Of a DNA stretch of 64,000 nt, positions 34,720 to 43,402 are shown in pieces. Position 1 is the stretch's first letter. Each line of letters starts with the position of its first letter. The notes beneath the pieces are model-generated. The model had not been told where the DNA came from. It saw nothing but the letters and a program-made list of their open reading frames with translations, and did not search any database. This DNA is from Cryobacterium sp. PAMC25264 (GTDB taxonomy: Bacteria; Actinomycetota; Actinomycetes; Actinomycetales; Microbacteriaceae), in assembly GCF_019443325.1 (NCBI RefSeq), contig NZ_CP080383.1, forward strand, positions 496,001 through 560,000. Direction: 5' to 3'. The translations under genes were made by a program, and so were the position numbers.

Positions 34720-35793
34720 GTGAGTCTTTTCACCCCGCTGAAACTTGGCGCCCTCGAGCTGCCCAACCGACTGGTGATGGCACCGCTGACCCGGATGCGT
34801 TCCGGCGTCGACGGCATCCCCGGCGAACTGAACATCGAGCACTACAGCCAGCGGGCGACTCTCGGGCTCATTGTCACCGAGGGCGTGTACCCCGACAAGG
34901 CGGGCCAGGGCTTCCCGGGCCAGCCGGGCCTCGTCACTGACGAGCAGGTCGCCGGCTGGACCAAGGTCGCCGACGCCGTGCACGCCGCGGGCGGACGCAT
35001 CGTGGCGCAGGTCATGCACGCCGGCCGGGTCACCCACGAGGAGACCAACGGCGGCCTCCAGGTCGTCGCCCCCAGCGCCATCGCCATCAACGGCGAGAGC
35101 CACACCTACAAGGGCAAGCTGGCTTACCCGCAGCCGCGCGCGCTCACGCTCGACGACCTCCCGGGCATCATCGACGGCTTCGTGCAGGCATCACGCAACG
35201 CCATCGAGGCCGGCCTCGACGGCGTCGAGATCCACTCCGCCAACGGCTACCTGCTGCACGAGTTCCTCTCTCCGGCATCCAACCAGCGCGACGACATCTA
35301 CGGCGGCTCGCCCGAGAACCGGGCCCGCTTCGTCATCGAGGTCACCACGGCCGTGGCCGCAGCCATCGGAGCCGACCGCGTGGGCATCCGCATCTCACCC
35401 GAGCACAACATCCAGGATGCGCTCGAGACCGACCCGGCCGATTTGCTGGCCACCTATGGCGCGCTGGTCGACGGACTGGCCCCGCTCGGACTGGCCTACC
35501 TGAGCGTGCTGCACCGCGACCCGGCCGGCGAGCTCGTTCCCGCCCTGCGCGCGCGATTCGGCGGACCCCTGCTGGTCAACACGGGTTTCGGTGAGGTCAC
35601 CACCCGCGCCGAGGCCGTGGCGCTGCTCGATGACGGTCTGGGTGACGGCGTAGTCGTCGGCCGCGCCGCGATCGCCAATCCCGACCTCGTGCGCCGCTGG
35701 CTCGAGAACCTGCCGCTGAACGAGCCCAACCCGCTCACGTTCTACGGTCCGGATGCCGTGGGTTACACCGACTACCCGGCCTACGCGAACTAA
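34720..35793 (+). CDS. Old yellow enzyme family alkene reductase (NADH:flavin oxidoreductase)
   Basis: A 357-residue FMN-dependent TIM-barrel reductase. [20 protein letters not shown] opens it, [12 protein letters not shown] follows, and [20 protein letters not shown] contains the substrate-activating residues. The active pair is H-S-A-N (H/N type), and [12 protein letters not shown] and [12 protein letters not shown] bind FMN. It resembles NemA/xenobiotic reductases that reduce activated C=C bonds or nitro groups. GTG 34720 is chosen because AAGGAG (34708-34713) precedes it. It is divergent from the hydrolase, and the 185 bases between hold no recognised site. Confidence 0.92.
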   Translation: MSLFTPLKLGALELPNRLVMAPLTRMRSGVDGIPGELNIEHYSQRATLGLIVTEGVYPDKAGQGFPGQPGLVTDEQVAGWTKVADAVHAAGGRIVAQVMHAGRVTHEETNGGLQVVAPSAIAINGESHTYKGKLAYPQPRALTLDDLPGIIDGFVQASRNAIEAGLDGVEIHSANGYLLHEFLSPASNQRDDIYGGSPENRARFVIEVTTAVAAAIGADRVGIRISPEHNIQDALETDPADLLATYGALVDGLAPLGLAYLSVLHRDPAGELVPALRARFGGPLLVNTGFGEVTTRAEAVALLDDGLGDGVVVGRAAIANPDLVRRWLENLPLNEPNPLTFYGPDAVGYTDYPAYAN

Positions 35794-35801
35794 ACCTCGC
35801 G

Positions 35802-36938
35802 TCAGGCACAGAACACCCCCGAGGCGTACTCGGCCTTGTGTTCCGGCAGGCAGAACGCCGTGATCGGGATACCGACGACCCCGGCCAGGTCGGGCAGCGA
35901 CCGGCAGAACTCCACGGCGTCCGGGTGGCCGAGAGCGGCGGCATCCGCCACGATGAAGTACGAGCCCCGCGGTGCGGTGAGGGTGAACCCCGCCGCCGTG
36001 AGCCCGCCGCCGAGAACATCCCGCTTGGCCTGCAGGTCGTCGGCGATGCCGGTGTAGTACGAGTCGGGCAGATCGAGTCCCACGGCCATCGCGGGCTGGA
36101 ATGGGGCACCGTTGACATAGGTGAGGAACTGCTTGACCGCGAGGATCGCCGTGACGATCGCGGCCGGCGCGCTGAGCCAGCCGATCTTCCAGCCCGTGGT
36201 GCTGAAGGTCTTGCCGCCGGAGGAGATGGTGACGGTGCGTTCGCGCGCGCCGGGCAGGGTGGCCACGGGCAGGTGTGCGACGCCGAAGGTGAGGTGCTCG
36301 TACACCTCGTCAGTCACGATCAGGGCGTCGTGCTTGTGCGCCAGGGCCACGATCTGTTCGAGGGTCTCCCGGCTGAAGACCGTGCCGGTGGGGTTGTGCG
36401 GGTTGTTGATCAGGATGATCCGGGTGCGGTCTGTCACGGCGGCCGCGAGCTCGTCGAGGTCGGGCTGGAAGTCGGGGGAGCGCAGCCGCACAGTGCGGTG
36501 CACGCCGCCGGCCAGGGCGATCAGCCCGCCGTAGGCGTCGTAGAACGGCTCGAAGGTGACCACCTCGTCGCCGGGTTCGAGCAGCGCCAGCAGTGTCGCC
36601 GAGAGCGCTTCGGTGGCGCCGGCGGCCACGAGAACCTCGGTGGCCGGGTCGACGGTGAGCCCGTAGAACCGTTGTTGGTGCCGGGCGATGGCTTCGAGCA
36701 GCACCGGCATGCCGCGCCCCGGCGGGTACTGGTTGACGCCGTTGGCGATGGCTTCGCGAGCGGCCTCGAGAACGATGGCCGGGCCGTCCTCGTCGGGGAA
36801 GCCCTGCCCGAGGTTGATGGCGCCGGTGCGCATGGCGAGCGCGGTCATCTCGGCGAAGATGCTGGCGGAGATGGTGCCGTCGGCACCGAGGAGGCCGGCA
36901 CCCTGGGCGGTGCGACGCCAGGCGCCGGTGATCGTCAT
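35802..36938 (-). CDS. Class I/II PLP-dependent aminotransferase
   Basis: A 378-residue fold-type I aminotransferase. INLGQGFPDEDGP, AAGATEALSATLLAL, NNPHNPTGTVFS, the Asp-Tyr pair in IVTDEVYEHLTF and the PLP lysine in SSGGKTFSTTGWKIGW are intact. It is closest to the kynurenine-aminotransferase/methionine-aminotransferase (YbdL-like) and actinobacterial DapC-like group. The C-terminus stops at EYASGVFCA, about 20 residues earlier than relatives that continue with a conserved R-F-x-F-C-K block, so the final strand and helix may be missing. It converges with the old yellow enzyme gene, with only eight bases between stops. Confidence 0.87.
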   Translation of the reverse strand: MTITGAWRRTAQGAGLLGADGTISASIFAEMTALAMRTGAINLGQGFPDEDGPAIVLEAAREAIANGVNQYPPGRGMPVLLEAIARHQQRFYGLTVDPATEVLVAAGATEALSATLLALLEPGDEVVTFEPFYDAYGGLIALAGGVHRTVRLRSPDFQPDLDELAAAVTDRTRIILINNPHNPTGTVFSRETLEQIVALAHKHDALIVTDEVYEHLTFGVAHLPVATLPGARERTVTISSGGKTFSTTGWKIGWLSAPAAIVTAILAVKQFLTYVNGAPFQPAMAVGLDLPDSYYTGIADDLQAKRDVLGGGLTAAGFTLTAPRGSYFIVADAAALGHPDAVEFCRSLPDLAGVVGIPITAFCLPEHKAEYASGVFCA

Positions 36939-37026
36939 GTGGTGACCTGCATACCCCCAAATTTACGACATCCCGCACCTCCTCTTTGCGTGCTGCCCTT
37001 CTTGCTCGCCGCGCAGGCGATTGACC

Positions 37027-37035
37027 TGTGGATAA
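37027..37035. promoter_or_regulatory. DnaA-box-like 9-mer
   Basis: TGTGGATAA, the complement of the consensus TTATCCACA, lies 40 bases before a lipoprotein gene. The surrounding 13 bases (CCTGTGGATAACT) recur at 61542-61554. A lone box cannot be called an origin. Confidence 0.3.
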
Positions 37036-37074
37036 CTTGCACACGGAAGGGGCGTGCTGTTCTACGGTGGCGGC

Positions 37075-37659
37075 ATGGGGATCGTGGGCGGTAGACGACG
37101 AACAGTCGGGCGGATGGTGATGGCGGCCTGCGTGGGCAGCCTGCTGTTGGGTGCAGCGGGCTGTACGGCTCCGTCCACGCCCACTCCAACGTCGAACCCG
37201 CCCACGGTCGCCCCAATCTTCGCCTCCGACGAGGAGGCCCTCGCGGCGGCTGTAAAGGCCTACACGAATTACGTCGAAACGGCAGATTTGATCATCACCG
37301 AAGGGGGAATCGATCCAGAACGTATTGTGCAATACACATCTGGCGATTTAGCGGAGACTGAGATGCAGTCCTATCGGTCTCTCCAGCAGCAGGGACTGCA
37401 CGGTACCGGGATTAGCGCGTACAGCAACTTTGCCATTCAGACCTTCACCCCCGATGCACCTCACGGTGAAGGGATACTGACCGCATACGTTTGTTCGGAC
37501 GTTTCGGGCACGGACATTGTCGACGCGGAAGGCCGTTCCACGCTTGCGGATGAACGTCACTCAAGAACGCCATTCTTGATTGTTTTCGATCTCAATTCTG
37601 AGGGCAACCGGCTGCTCGTGTCGGCCGCCAATGTCTGGGATGGCGCGGGTGTCTGCTGA
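37075..37659 (+). CDS. Putative lipoprotein of unknown function
   Basis: A 194-residue lipoprotein. After a basic n-region (GGRRRTVGRM), the hydrophobic core ends in the lipobox LLGAAGC, followed by a Thr/Pro-rich spacer and a ~150-residue domain with DEEALAAAVKAYTNYVETAD, typical of actinobacterial secreted lipoproteins with no assigned domain. The body of the gene has lower GC at third positions than the neighbours (for example GTATTGTGCAATACACATCT), suggesting recent acquisition. Its stop overlaps the next start (TGATG), so the two are coupled. ATG 37075 is used; an in-frame GTG at 37054 adds seven residues. Confidence 0.72.
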   Translation: MGIVGGRRRTVGRMVMAACVGSLLLGAAGCTAPSTPTPTSNPPTVAPIFASDEEALAAAVKAYTNYVETADLIITEGGIDPERIVQYTSGDLAETEMQSYRSLQQQGLHGTGISAYSNFAIQTFTPDAPHGEGILTAYVCSDVSGTDIVDAEGRSTLADERHSRTPFLIVFDLNSEGNRLLVSAANVWDGAGVC

Positions 37660-38567
37660 TGAATGGGGCACTCCGGACAGCGGCGCTCGTTGCAGCCTGC
37701 GTTGGTCTTTTGATCGCTGGTGCCCCCTTTAGCGCTGGTGCCGCGGTCCGAATGGAAGCCTGCAGCAGGCTTGATGTGCGCCAGGACACCTGCTCACAGG
37801 TGGGTGCTTCGGCGGGCAACGGCGGTGTGGATGTCAGGGCGGGACGTGATGAGGTGACGCCGGGTCGGCAGGGATCCGGCTCTGGCTCGGGTTCGGGTTC
37901 TGGCGGCGAACGCGGCGGAGGTGGCGGCAGCGGTCTGCCCAACGGGGTCAAGTTCGTTCCCGGCGGTGTCGCCGTGGACCAGGGTGACGCGGCCACCGCT
38001 CCGCTCGTTCCTCCTCGGCGGGGAACGGTGACGGCGCCTGCGGTCCCGGCCTGTCAGCCGCAGACGCCGTGCGACCCCGACCTGATCGTGCGGGTGAGCG
38101 ACCTTGTCAGCATCCCCGCCGAACGCCCCACCCAGGGGATGGAACCCAACGGCTGGCTCGTTGTGGGAGTCCCGACCAACTTCTTCGCCACGGCTTCGTC
38201 CCACGTACACTCTGGCCCGCTGCTTGGGTCCCCGGCAGAGGTGAGGTTCACGCCCGTGGAGTTCCGCTGGGACTACGGCGATGGAACGTCGCGCACCTCG
38301 GCGACAGGCGGTGGGAGCTGGGCCAGCCTCGGTCTTGTCGAGTTCTCAGAAACCCCGACAAGCCATGTCTTCGACAACACCGGAACGCTCTCGATCGGAT
38401 TGACGGTGTCGTACGCCGCCGAATTCCGCTTCGCTGGCGGCGACTGGCGCCCGGTTCTCGGCCTCGTGGCCGTTCCGAGCGGGCCGATGAGTGCAATTGC
38501 GGACCGTGCGGGCACAGTGCTGGTCGCCGACAACTGTTCCGCAAATCCCCGGGGTCCCGGCTGCTGA
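37659..38567 (+). CDS. Secreted PKD-domain protein
   Basis: A 302-residue exported protein with a Sec signal peptide (VAACVGLLIAGAPFSAGAA). Residues ~70-95 form a Gly/Ser low-complexity linker (GSGSGSGSGSGG). The C-terminal ~150 residues contain a PKD-like fold, with FRWDYGDGTS and SHVFDNTGTL, the DYGDG-type signature of extracellular beta-sandwich domains. Four or more Cys may form disulfides. Start and stop are coupled to the lipoprotein gene before it. Likely an extracellular or wall-associated binding protein; its partner is unknown. Confidence 0.75.
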   Translation: MNGALRTAALVAACVGLLIAGAPFSAGAAVRMEACSRLDVRQDTCSQVGASAGNGGVDVRAGRDEVTPGRQGSGSGSGSGSGGERGGGGGSGLPNGVKFVPGGVAVDQGDAATAPLVPPRRGTVTAPAVPACQPQTPCDPDLIVRVSDLVSIPAERPTQGMEPNGWLVVGVPTNFFATASSHVHSGPLLGSPAEVRFTPVEFRWDYGDGTSRTSATGGGSWASLGLVEFSETPTSHVFDNTGTLSIGLTVSYAAEFRFAGGDWRPVLGLVAVPSGPMSAIADRAGTVLVADNCSANPRGPGC

Positions 38568-38709
38568 GCGTCCCCGTCGGGCCCCGCCCGGATCCTGCAT
38601 GAATCAGCGCCGGGCAAGGTCACGGCTTCATCATTGACTGCTCCCAGCCTGCGCATATCAAACGCTCAGCTTCAAGCGAGAAGCTATCTTCGCTTGGAAG
38701 GAGCACATC

Positions 38710-40407
38710 ATGACTGACAGCACTCAGAACTCGGGCAACACCCCCGACCAGCCGCACGACGGCACGCCCATCGAGGTGAACTCGAGCGGTGAGGCCGTGA
38801 CCGGGCACCCCAACGTCCCTGCAGACAACTCGGCTCCGGAAGCCACGGCACCGCTGCCGCCGGCACCGGCTGCCGACCCCGCTGCCCACAACACCGCCGC
38901 CGCCGGCACTGCCGACAACTCCGCTCACAGCCCAGCCGCCGCGAGCTCAGCCGCTCACCCCGCTGCCGCGCACCAGGCCCACCAGCCCCACCAGGCCCAG
39001 CAGACGCAGCCGACCCAGCCTTACGGTCAGCCCGCCGCCTACCCGGCCTACCCCACGGATGCCTTCGGCCGCCCTATTCCGGGCCCCGACGGATCCACCC
39101 CGATTTACGCGCCCACCCCCGCTCAGCAGCAGGCCTACGCCAACGGCGCCGGCTACCCAGCGCAGCCCGTCAGCGGCGCCAAGCCGCCAAAGGACCCGAA
39201 CCGTCGCAAGGGCAGCATGGCCCTGGTGGCCGCTTTGGCCATCGGCGCGCTGGTCGGCGGCGCATCCGGTGCGGGAGCCTCGGCCTACTTCTACTCCACG
39301 CAGAACAACGGCACCCCGGCCAGCCAGGCTCAGGGTCCGAGCACAGTCGTGGTCAACAACACCGACAGCGTCAACGAGATCACCGCTGTGGCCGCCAAGG
39401 CCTCACCCAGCGTCGTCACCATCGAGGTCGCCGCGGGCGATTCCGGCGGAACCGGCTCCGGAGTGATCCTGAGCAAGGACGGCTACGTCCTCACCAACAC
39501 CCACGTGGTCACCCTCGACGGTGCAGCCGCCGATGCGAAGATCCAGGTCAAGTCCAGCGACGGCAAGCTCTACTCCGCCACGCTGATCGGCACCGACCCG
39601 GTGTCCGACCTCGCCGTCATCAAGCTCGACAACGCCAAGGATCTCACTCCCATCACCTGGGCCGACTCCAGCGACCTCAACGTCGGCGACACTGCTATTG
39701 CGATCGGCGCGCCGCTCGGCCTGTCCGGCACCGTGACCAACGGCATCGTCAGCGCCCTGAACCGCAGTATCACTGTGGCATCCTCTGCCGCCCCCACGAC
39801 GCCCGACCAGACCACGCCGAAGGGTGGCGACGGCAATTACTTCAACTACGATCTGCCGGGCAATACCCCCGACACCCAGGGCAGCCAGGGCGCCCAGAGC
39901 AGTATTTCGCTCTCGGTGATCCAGACGGATGCCGCCATCAACCCCGGCAACTCCGGCGGTGCGCTCCTAAACAGCAAGGGCGAGCTCATCGGTATCAACG
40001 TCGCCATCGCCAACGCCGGCGGCAGTTCCTCGTCGAGCGCGGCCGGTAGCATCGGGGTCGGCTTCTCGATCCCGGCCAACCTGGCCAAGCGTGTCTCCAC
40101 CGAGATCATCGACAGTGGCTCCGCGTCACACGGCCTGCTCGGCGCCAGCGTCACCAGCGCGACCAGCACCGACAGTGCCACCGTCGGCGCCTTGATCAGC
40201 GAGGTCTCCTCCGGGGGAGCCGCCCAGAAGGCCGGGCTGAAGGCCGGTGACGTCGTCACCAACTTCAACGGCGTGCCGATCACCGACGCCACCGACCTCA
40301 CCGCCCAGGTGCGTACCCTCGCTGCCGGCGACACCGCCGACCTCACCTACGTGCGCGACGGCCAGTCGGTCACCGTGTCCGTCACGGTCGGCGAGCTCAC
40401 CAGCTAG
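38710..40407 (+). CDS. HtrA/DegP-like trypsin-like serine protease with PDZ domain
   Basis: A 565-residue membrane-anchored protease. The first ~155 residues are a cytosolic Pro/Ala/Gln/His-rich tail, then a membrane helix (about 168-190). The S1C protease domain has His in VLTNTHVV, Asp in DPVSDLAVIKL and Ser in NPGNSGGALL. The C-terminal PDZ domain contains SGGAAQKAGLKAGDVVTNFNG. This matches actinobacterial HtrA/PepD proteins that act outside the membrane in envelope protein quality control. GAAGGAG precedes ATG 38710. A strong terminator follows. Confidence 0.93.
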   Translation: MTDSTQNSGNTPDQPHDGTPIEVNSSGEAVTGHPNVPADNSAPEATAPLPPAPAADPAAHNTAAAGTADNSAHSPAAASSAAHPAAAHQAHQPHQAQQTQPTQPYGQPAAYPAYPTDAFGRPIPGPDGSTPIYAPTPAQQQAYANGAGYPAQPVSGAKPPKDPNRRKGSMALVAALAIGALVGGASGAGASAYFYSTQNNGTPASQAQGPSTVVVNNTDSVNEITAVAAKASPSVVTIEVAAGDSGGTGSGVILSKDGYVLTNTHVVTLDGAAADAKIQVKSSDGKLYSATLIGTDPVSDLAVIKLDNAKDLTPITWADSSDLNVGDTAIAIGAPLGLSGTVTNGIVSALNRSITVASSAAPTTPDQTTPKGGDGNYFNYDLPGNTPDTQGSQGAQSSISLSVIQTDAAINPGNSGGALLNSKGELIGINVAIANAGGSSSSSAAGSIGVGFSIPANLAKRVSTEIIDSGSASHGLLGASVTSATSTDSATVGALISEVSSGGAAQKAGLKAGDVVTNFNGVPITDATDLTAQVRTLAAGDTADLTYVRDGQSVTVSVTVGELTS

Positions 40408-40426
40408 CCCTCCGCTGCTCCTTCCC

Positions 40427-40460
40427 ACTGCGCCGCCGGTTGTCAGACCGGCGGCGCAGT
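40427..40460 (+). terminator. Rho-independent terminator after the HtrA-like gene
   Basis: A perfect 14-bp stem ACTGCGCCGCCGGT (40427-40440) / ACCGGCGGCGCAGT (40447-40460) with a 6-base loop, followed by GTCGTTT. Confidence 0.8.
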
Positions 40461-40536
40461 GTCGTTTAACACCGGGGGAGCGCCCGGCGGGAACCGGGTG
40501 AAAAGGCTCGGCTGCTAGGCTCAGGCGATTGTCCGA

Positions 40537-41610
40537 ATGAGTGGAAAGATGGCCAGCCCAGTGCAGGAGAGCGCAGACACAGAGCTGATCGGTGTCTCGT
40601 ACATCATGCCGGTGCTCAACGAGGCCAGCCATGTGCGGGCCGCGGTGCACAGCCTGCTGGAGCAGGACTACGACGGCCCGTTCGAGGTGACCCTGGCCCT
40701 CGGCCCGAGCATCGACGGCACCACCGAGCTGGTAGAAGAGATGGCCGCGGTCGATCCGCGCATCCGCGTCGTCGCCAACGAGGTCGGGTCGACGCCCGCG
40801 GGCCTCAACATCGCCATCCGGGCCTCCCGCTACCCCGTCGTGATCCGCGTCGACGCGCACTCGGTGCTGCCCCGCGATTACGCCCGCATCGCCGTGGAGA
40901 CCCTGCAGCGCACCGGCGCCGACAACGTCGGCGGAATCATGGATGCGCAGGGCACCGCCCCGTTCCAGCAGGCCGTTGCCCGCGCCTACGGCAGCAAGAT
41001 CGGCCTGGGCGGCACACCGCTGCACGTGGGTGGCGCCGAGGGCGAGGCCGAGACCGTGTACCTCGGCTGCTTCCGCCGCGACAGCCTGTTACGCGTGGGC
41101 ATGTTCGATGAGGGCATCAAGCGCGGCCAGGACTGGGAACTCAACCGGCGTCTGCGCGACAGCGGGGGTTCGGTGTGGTTCACGCCGCGGCTCAAGGTGA
41201 TCTACCGGCCGCGCCCGAGCTTGTCCCGGCTGGCCCGCCAGATGACCTCCACCGGGCTGTGGCGCGGCGAACTCGCCCGTCGGTACCCGGCGGCCAACGG
41301 CCTGCGGTACTTCGCACCGCCGGTCATGGTGCTCGGCGTCACGGTGGGCACTCTGCTCGGTCTGGTCGGTCTGGTGCAAACCCTGCTCGGCGCCCCGAGC
41401 TGGCTGCTGCTGGGTTTCCTCGCCCCGGCGGCCTACCTGCTGATTGTCCTGGTAGCCACCTTGACGGCAACGCGGCCCGACGGGTTACGTGTCTCGCTCT
41501 GGTTTCTCGTAGTCTTGCCCTGCATTCACTTCTGCTGGGGTGTTGGTTTCCTCCTCGGGTACCTCAAGCTCACCACTAACATCTCGGCACACACGGGAAG
41601 ACATCAATGA
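40537..41610 (+). CDS. Family 2 glycosyltransferase with membrane domain
   Basis: A 357-residue GT2 enzyme. The GT-A domain has VSYIMPVLNEASHVRAAV, the Asp in LGPSIDGTTELV, the DxD-like VIRVDAHSVLP and the acceptor-side GQDWELNRRLRDSGG. Three hydrophobic segments follow near the C-terminus (from about residue 265). It resembles ExoA-like succinoglycan-type transferases. First gene of a cell-wall glycopolymer cluster; its stop overlaps the next start (ATGA). A TAGGCT hexamer lies at 40516-40521, 15 bases before ATG 40537. ATG 40549 is an alternative start. Confidence 0.88.
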   Translation: MSGKMASPVQESADTELIGVSYIMPVLNEASHVRAAVHSLLEQDYDGPFEVTLALGPSIDGTTELVEEMAAVDPRIRVVANEVGSTPAGLNIAIRASRYPVVIRVDAHSVLPRDYARIAVETLQRTGADNVGGIMDAQGTAPFQQAVARAYGSKIGLGGTPLHVGGAEGEAETVYLGCFRRDSLLRVGMFDEGIKRGQDWELNRRLRDSGGSVWFTPRLKVIYRPRPSLSRLARQMTSTGLWRGELARRYPAANGLRYFAPPVMVLGVTVGTLLGLVGLVQTLLGAPSWLLLGFLAPAAYLLIVLVATLTATRPDGLRVSLWFLVVLPCIHFCWGVGFLLGYLKLTTNISAHTGRHQ

Positions 41611-42419
41611 CGTCAGGTTCGCCCAACACGGCTCGGCCCTCTTCGATCGCCGAGCTTCGTGCCGTCGCGCAACCTCCCGAGGTGCGGATGCGCGCCAACG
41701 CCGAGCACTGGACGGCCTCGCTGTACCTGCGCGACCTGTCGCCGTACCTGACCTGGATGCTCTTGAAGACCCGGATCTCGGCCAACGGCGTCACCGGCCT
41801 GATGATCCTCGTCGGCTGGTCCACGGCCGGTGCCCTGCTGATCCCCGGGATCTGGGGTGCCCTGCTGGCCCTGATCCTCGGCCAGCTGCAGATGCTGGTG
41901 GACTGCTGCGACGGCGAGGTCGCCCGGTGGCGCAGGACCTCCTCTCCGGCCGGTGTCTTCCTCGACAAGGTCGGGCACTACTCGACCGAAGCCTTGATCC
42001 CCATCGCCCTGGGCATCCGCGCGGCCGCCTATCCGTTCGAGGCCCCCGCCGACTTTCTGTTCACCACCCTCGGCCTGGCGCTGGCGCTGCTGATCGTGCT
42101 CAACAAGGCCCTCAACGACATGGTGCACGTGGCCAGGGCCAACGCCGGCCTGCCCAAACTGGCCGACAACAAGGGCGAGAAGGTTCCGCAGGCCGGCTTG
42201 ATCGCCACCCTGCGCCGCCTCGCCCGGTTCCTGCCCTTCCACCGCCTGTACCACTCGGTGGAGCTGACCATGGTGATCTTCGTCGCCGCGGTGATCGGCC
42301 TCATCGTCGGCCAGCCAGCCACCGACCGGGTCTTCCTGGCCGTGCTTGTGCCGCTGGCCTTCCTCGCGCTCATCGGCCACTTCCTGGCGATCATGGCCTC
42401 GAAGCGCGTGCGCTCCTGA
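41607..42419 (+). CDS. CDP-alcohol phosphatidyltransferase family protein
   Basis: A 270-residue membrane enzyme with about six helices. The family joins a CDP-linked donor to an alcohol acceptor. The signature D-G-x2-A-R-x8-G-x3-D-x3-D is present as CDGEVARWRR followed by G-x3-D, but the last Asp, the usual catalytic base, is His (LDKVGHYS). A His here occurs in an actinobacterial subgroup linked to wall-polymer genes, as far as I recall. The product is therefore probably not an ordinary phospholipid but a polyprenol- or glycerol-linked wall precursor (inference). Translationally coupled to the GT2 before it. Confidence 0.85.
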   Translation: MTSGSPNTARPSSIAELRAVAQPPEVRMRANAEHWTASLYLRDLSPYLTWMLLKTRISANGVTGLMILVGWSTAGALLIPGIWGALLALILGQLQMLVDCCDGEVARWRRTSSPAGVFLDKVGHYSTEALIPIALGIRAAAYPFEAPADFLFTTLGLALALLIVLNKALNDMVHVARANAGLPKLADNKGEKVPQAGLIATLRRLARFLPFHRLYHSVELTMVIFVAAVIGLIVGQPATDRVFLAVLVPLAFLALIGHFLAIMASKRVRS

Positions 42420-42433
42420 GCCCGGACAGCCCG

Positions 42434-43321
42434 ATGCCCGCAGCATCCGCCTCGACGCCGCCCACGATCGGCGTCGTCGTACTCACCCAGGGCCGCCGTC
42501 CCGACGACCTCGACCGCGGCATCCGCAGCCTGCTCGCCCAACAGGACGTACGGCTCGACATCGTCTGCGTCGGCAACGGCTGGCAGCCCACGGGCCTGCC
42601 CGACGGTGTTGCCGCACTCGCGCTGCCCGAGAACCTCGGCATCCCCGCCGGCCGCAACCGCGGGGTCGAGCATGTCACCGGGGACTACCTGTTCTTCCTG
42701 GACGACGACGCCAGCCTGCCCGACCCACGCTTCCTCATCGAGGCCGTCGGCATCCTGCGCGCCGACCCGAGCATCGGGCTGCTGCAGCCGCAGGTCGTCG
42801 ACCCCGCCGGCCTCACCGCCCCGCGCCGCTGGATCCCGCGCATCCGCAAGGGCGAAGCCACGCACTCCAGCGCCGTCTTCTCGGTGTGGGAGGGTGCCGT
42901 GCTGCTGCCGCGCCGCGTGTTCGACGCCACCGGCGGCTGGGCCGAACCGTTCTTCTATGCCCACGAAGGTATCGAACTCGCCTGGCGGGTCTGGGACCAG
43001 GGCCTGCGTACCTGGTACGCGGGCAACCTGGTGGCCAATCATCCGGTGATCCTGCCCACCAGGCACGCCGACTTCTACCGGCTCAACGCCCGTAACCGGG
43101 TCTGGATCGCCCGGCGCAACCTTCCCGCAGTTCTGATGCCGTTCTATGTGGGCTCCTGGACGGTCATCCAGGTGCTGCGCGGCGCCCGCAACCGGCCCGC
43201 CCTGGCCGCCTGGTTCCGGGGCTGGCGAGAAGGCTGGGCCACCGCTCCGGGTGAGCGACGCCCCCTGCACGCCCGTACCATCTGGCGGATGACCCGCGCC
43301 GGCCGGCCGCCCGTCATCTGA
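42434..43321 (+). CDS. Family 2 glycosyltransferase (rhamnosyl/galactofuranosyl-type)
   Basis: A 295-residue GT2 enzyme. IGVVVLTQGRRPDDLDRG, VCVGNGWQP and the metal-binding LFFLDDDASLPD define the GT-A core. FFYAHEGIELAWRVWDQG matches the acceptor loop of wall-polymer rhamnosyl- and galactofuranosyltransferases. No membrane helix is certain. ATG 42434 lies 15 bases after the CDP-alcohol transferase stop, so it is in the same operon. The exact sugar is unknown. Confidence 0.87.
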   Translation: MPAASASTPPTIGVVVLTQGRRPDDLDRGIRSLLAQQDVRLDIVCVGNGWQPTGLPDGVAALALPENLGIPAGRNRGVEHVTGDYLFFLDDDASLPDPRFLIEAVGILRADPSIGLLQPQVVDPAGLTAPRRWIPRIRKGEATHSSAVFSVWEGAVLLPRRVFDATGGWAEPFFYAHEGIELAWRVWDQGLRTWYAGNLVANHPVILPTRHADFYRLNARNRVWIARRNLPAVLMPFYVGSWTVIQVLRGARNRPALAAWFRGWREGWATAPGERRPLHARTIWRMTRAGRPPVI

Positions 43322-43390
43322 GCGCCTAACGATTGGCTACCGTTGCGTCCCACGACAGCACCCGCACGGCGTTGCCCCGATCTCGGTAGG

Positions 43391-43396
43391 TAGGCT
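43391..43396 (+). promoter_or_regulatory. -10 element of leaderless glycerophosphotransferase-like gene
   Basis: TAGGCT six bases before GTG 43403. This gives the gene its own promoter inside the wall-polymer locus. Confidence 0.5.
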
Positions 43397-43402
43397 GGAA
43401 CA

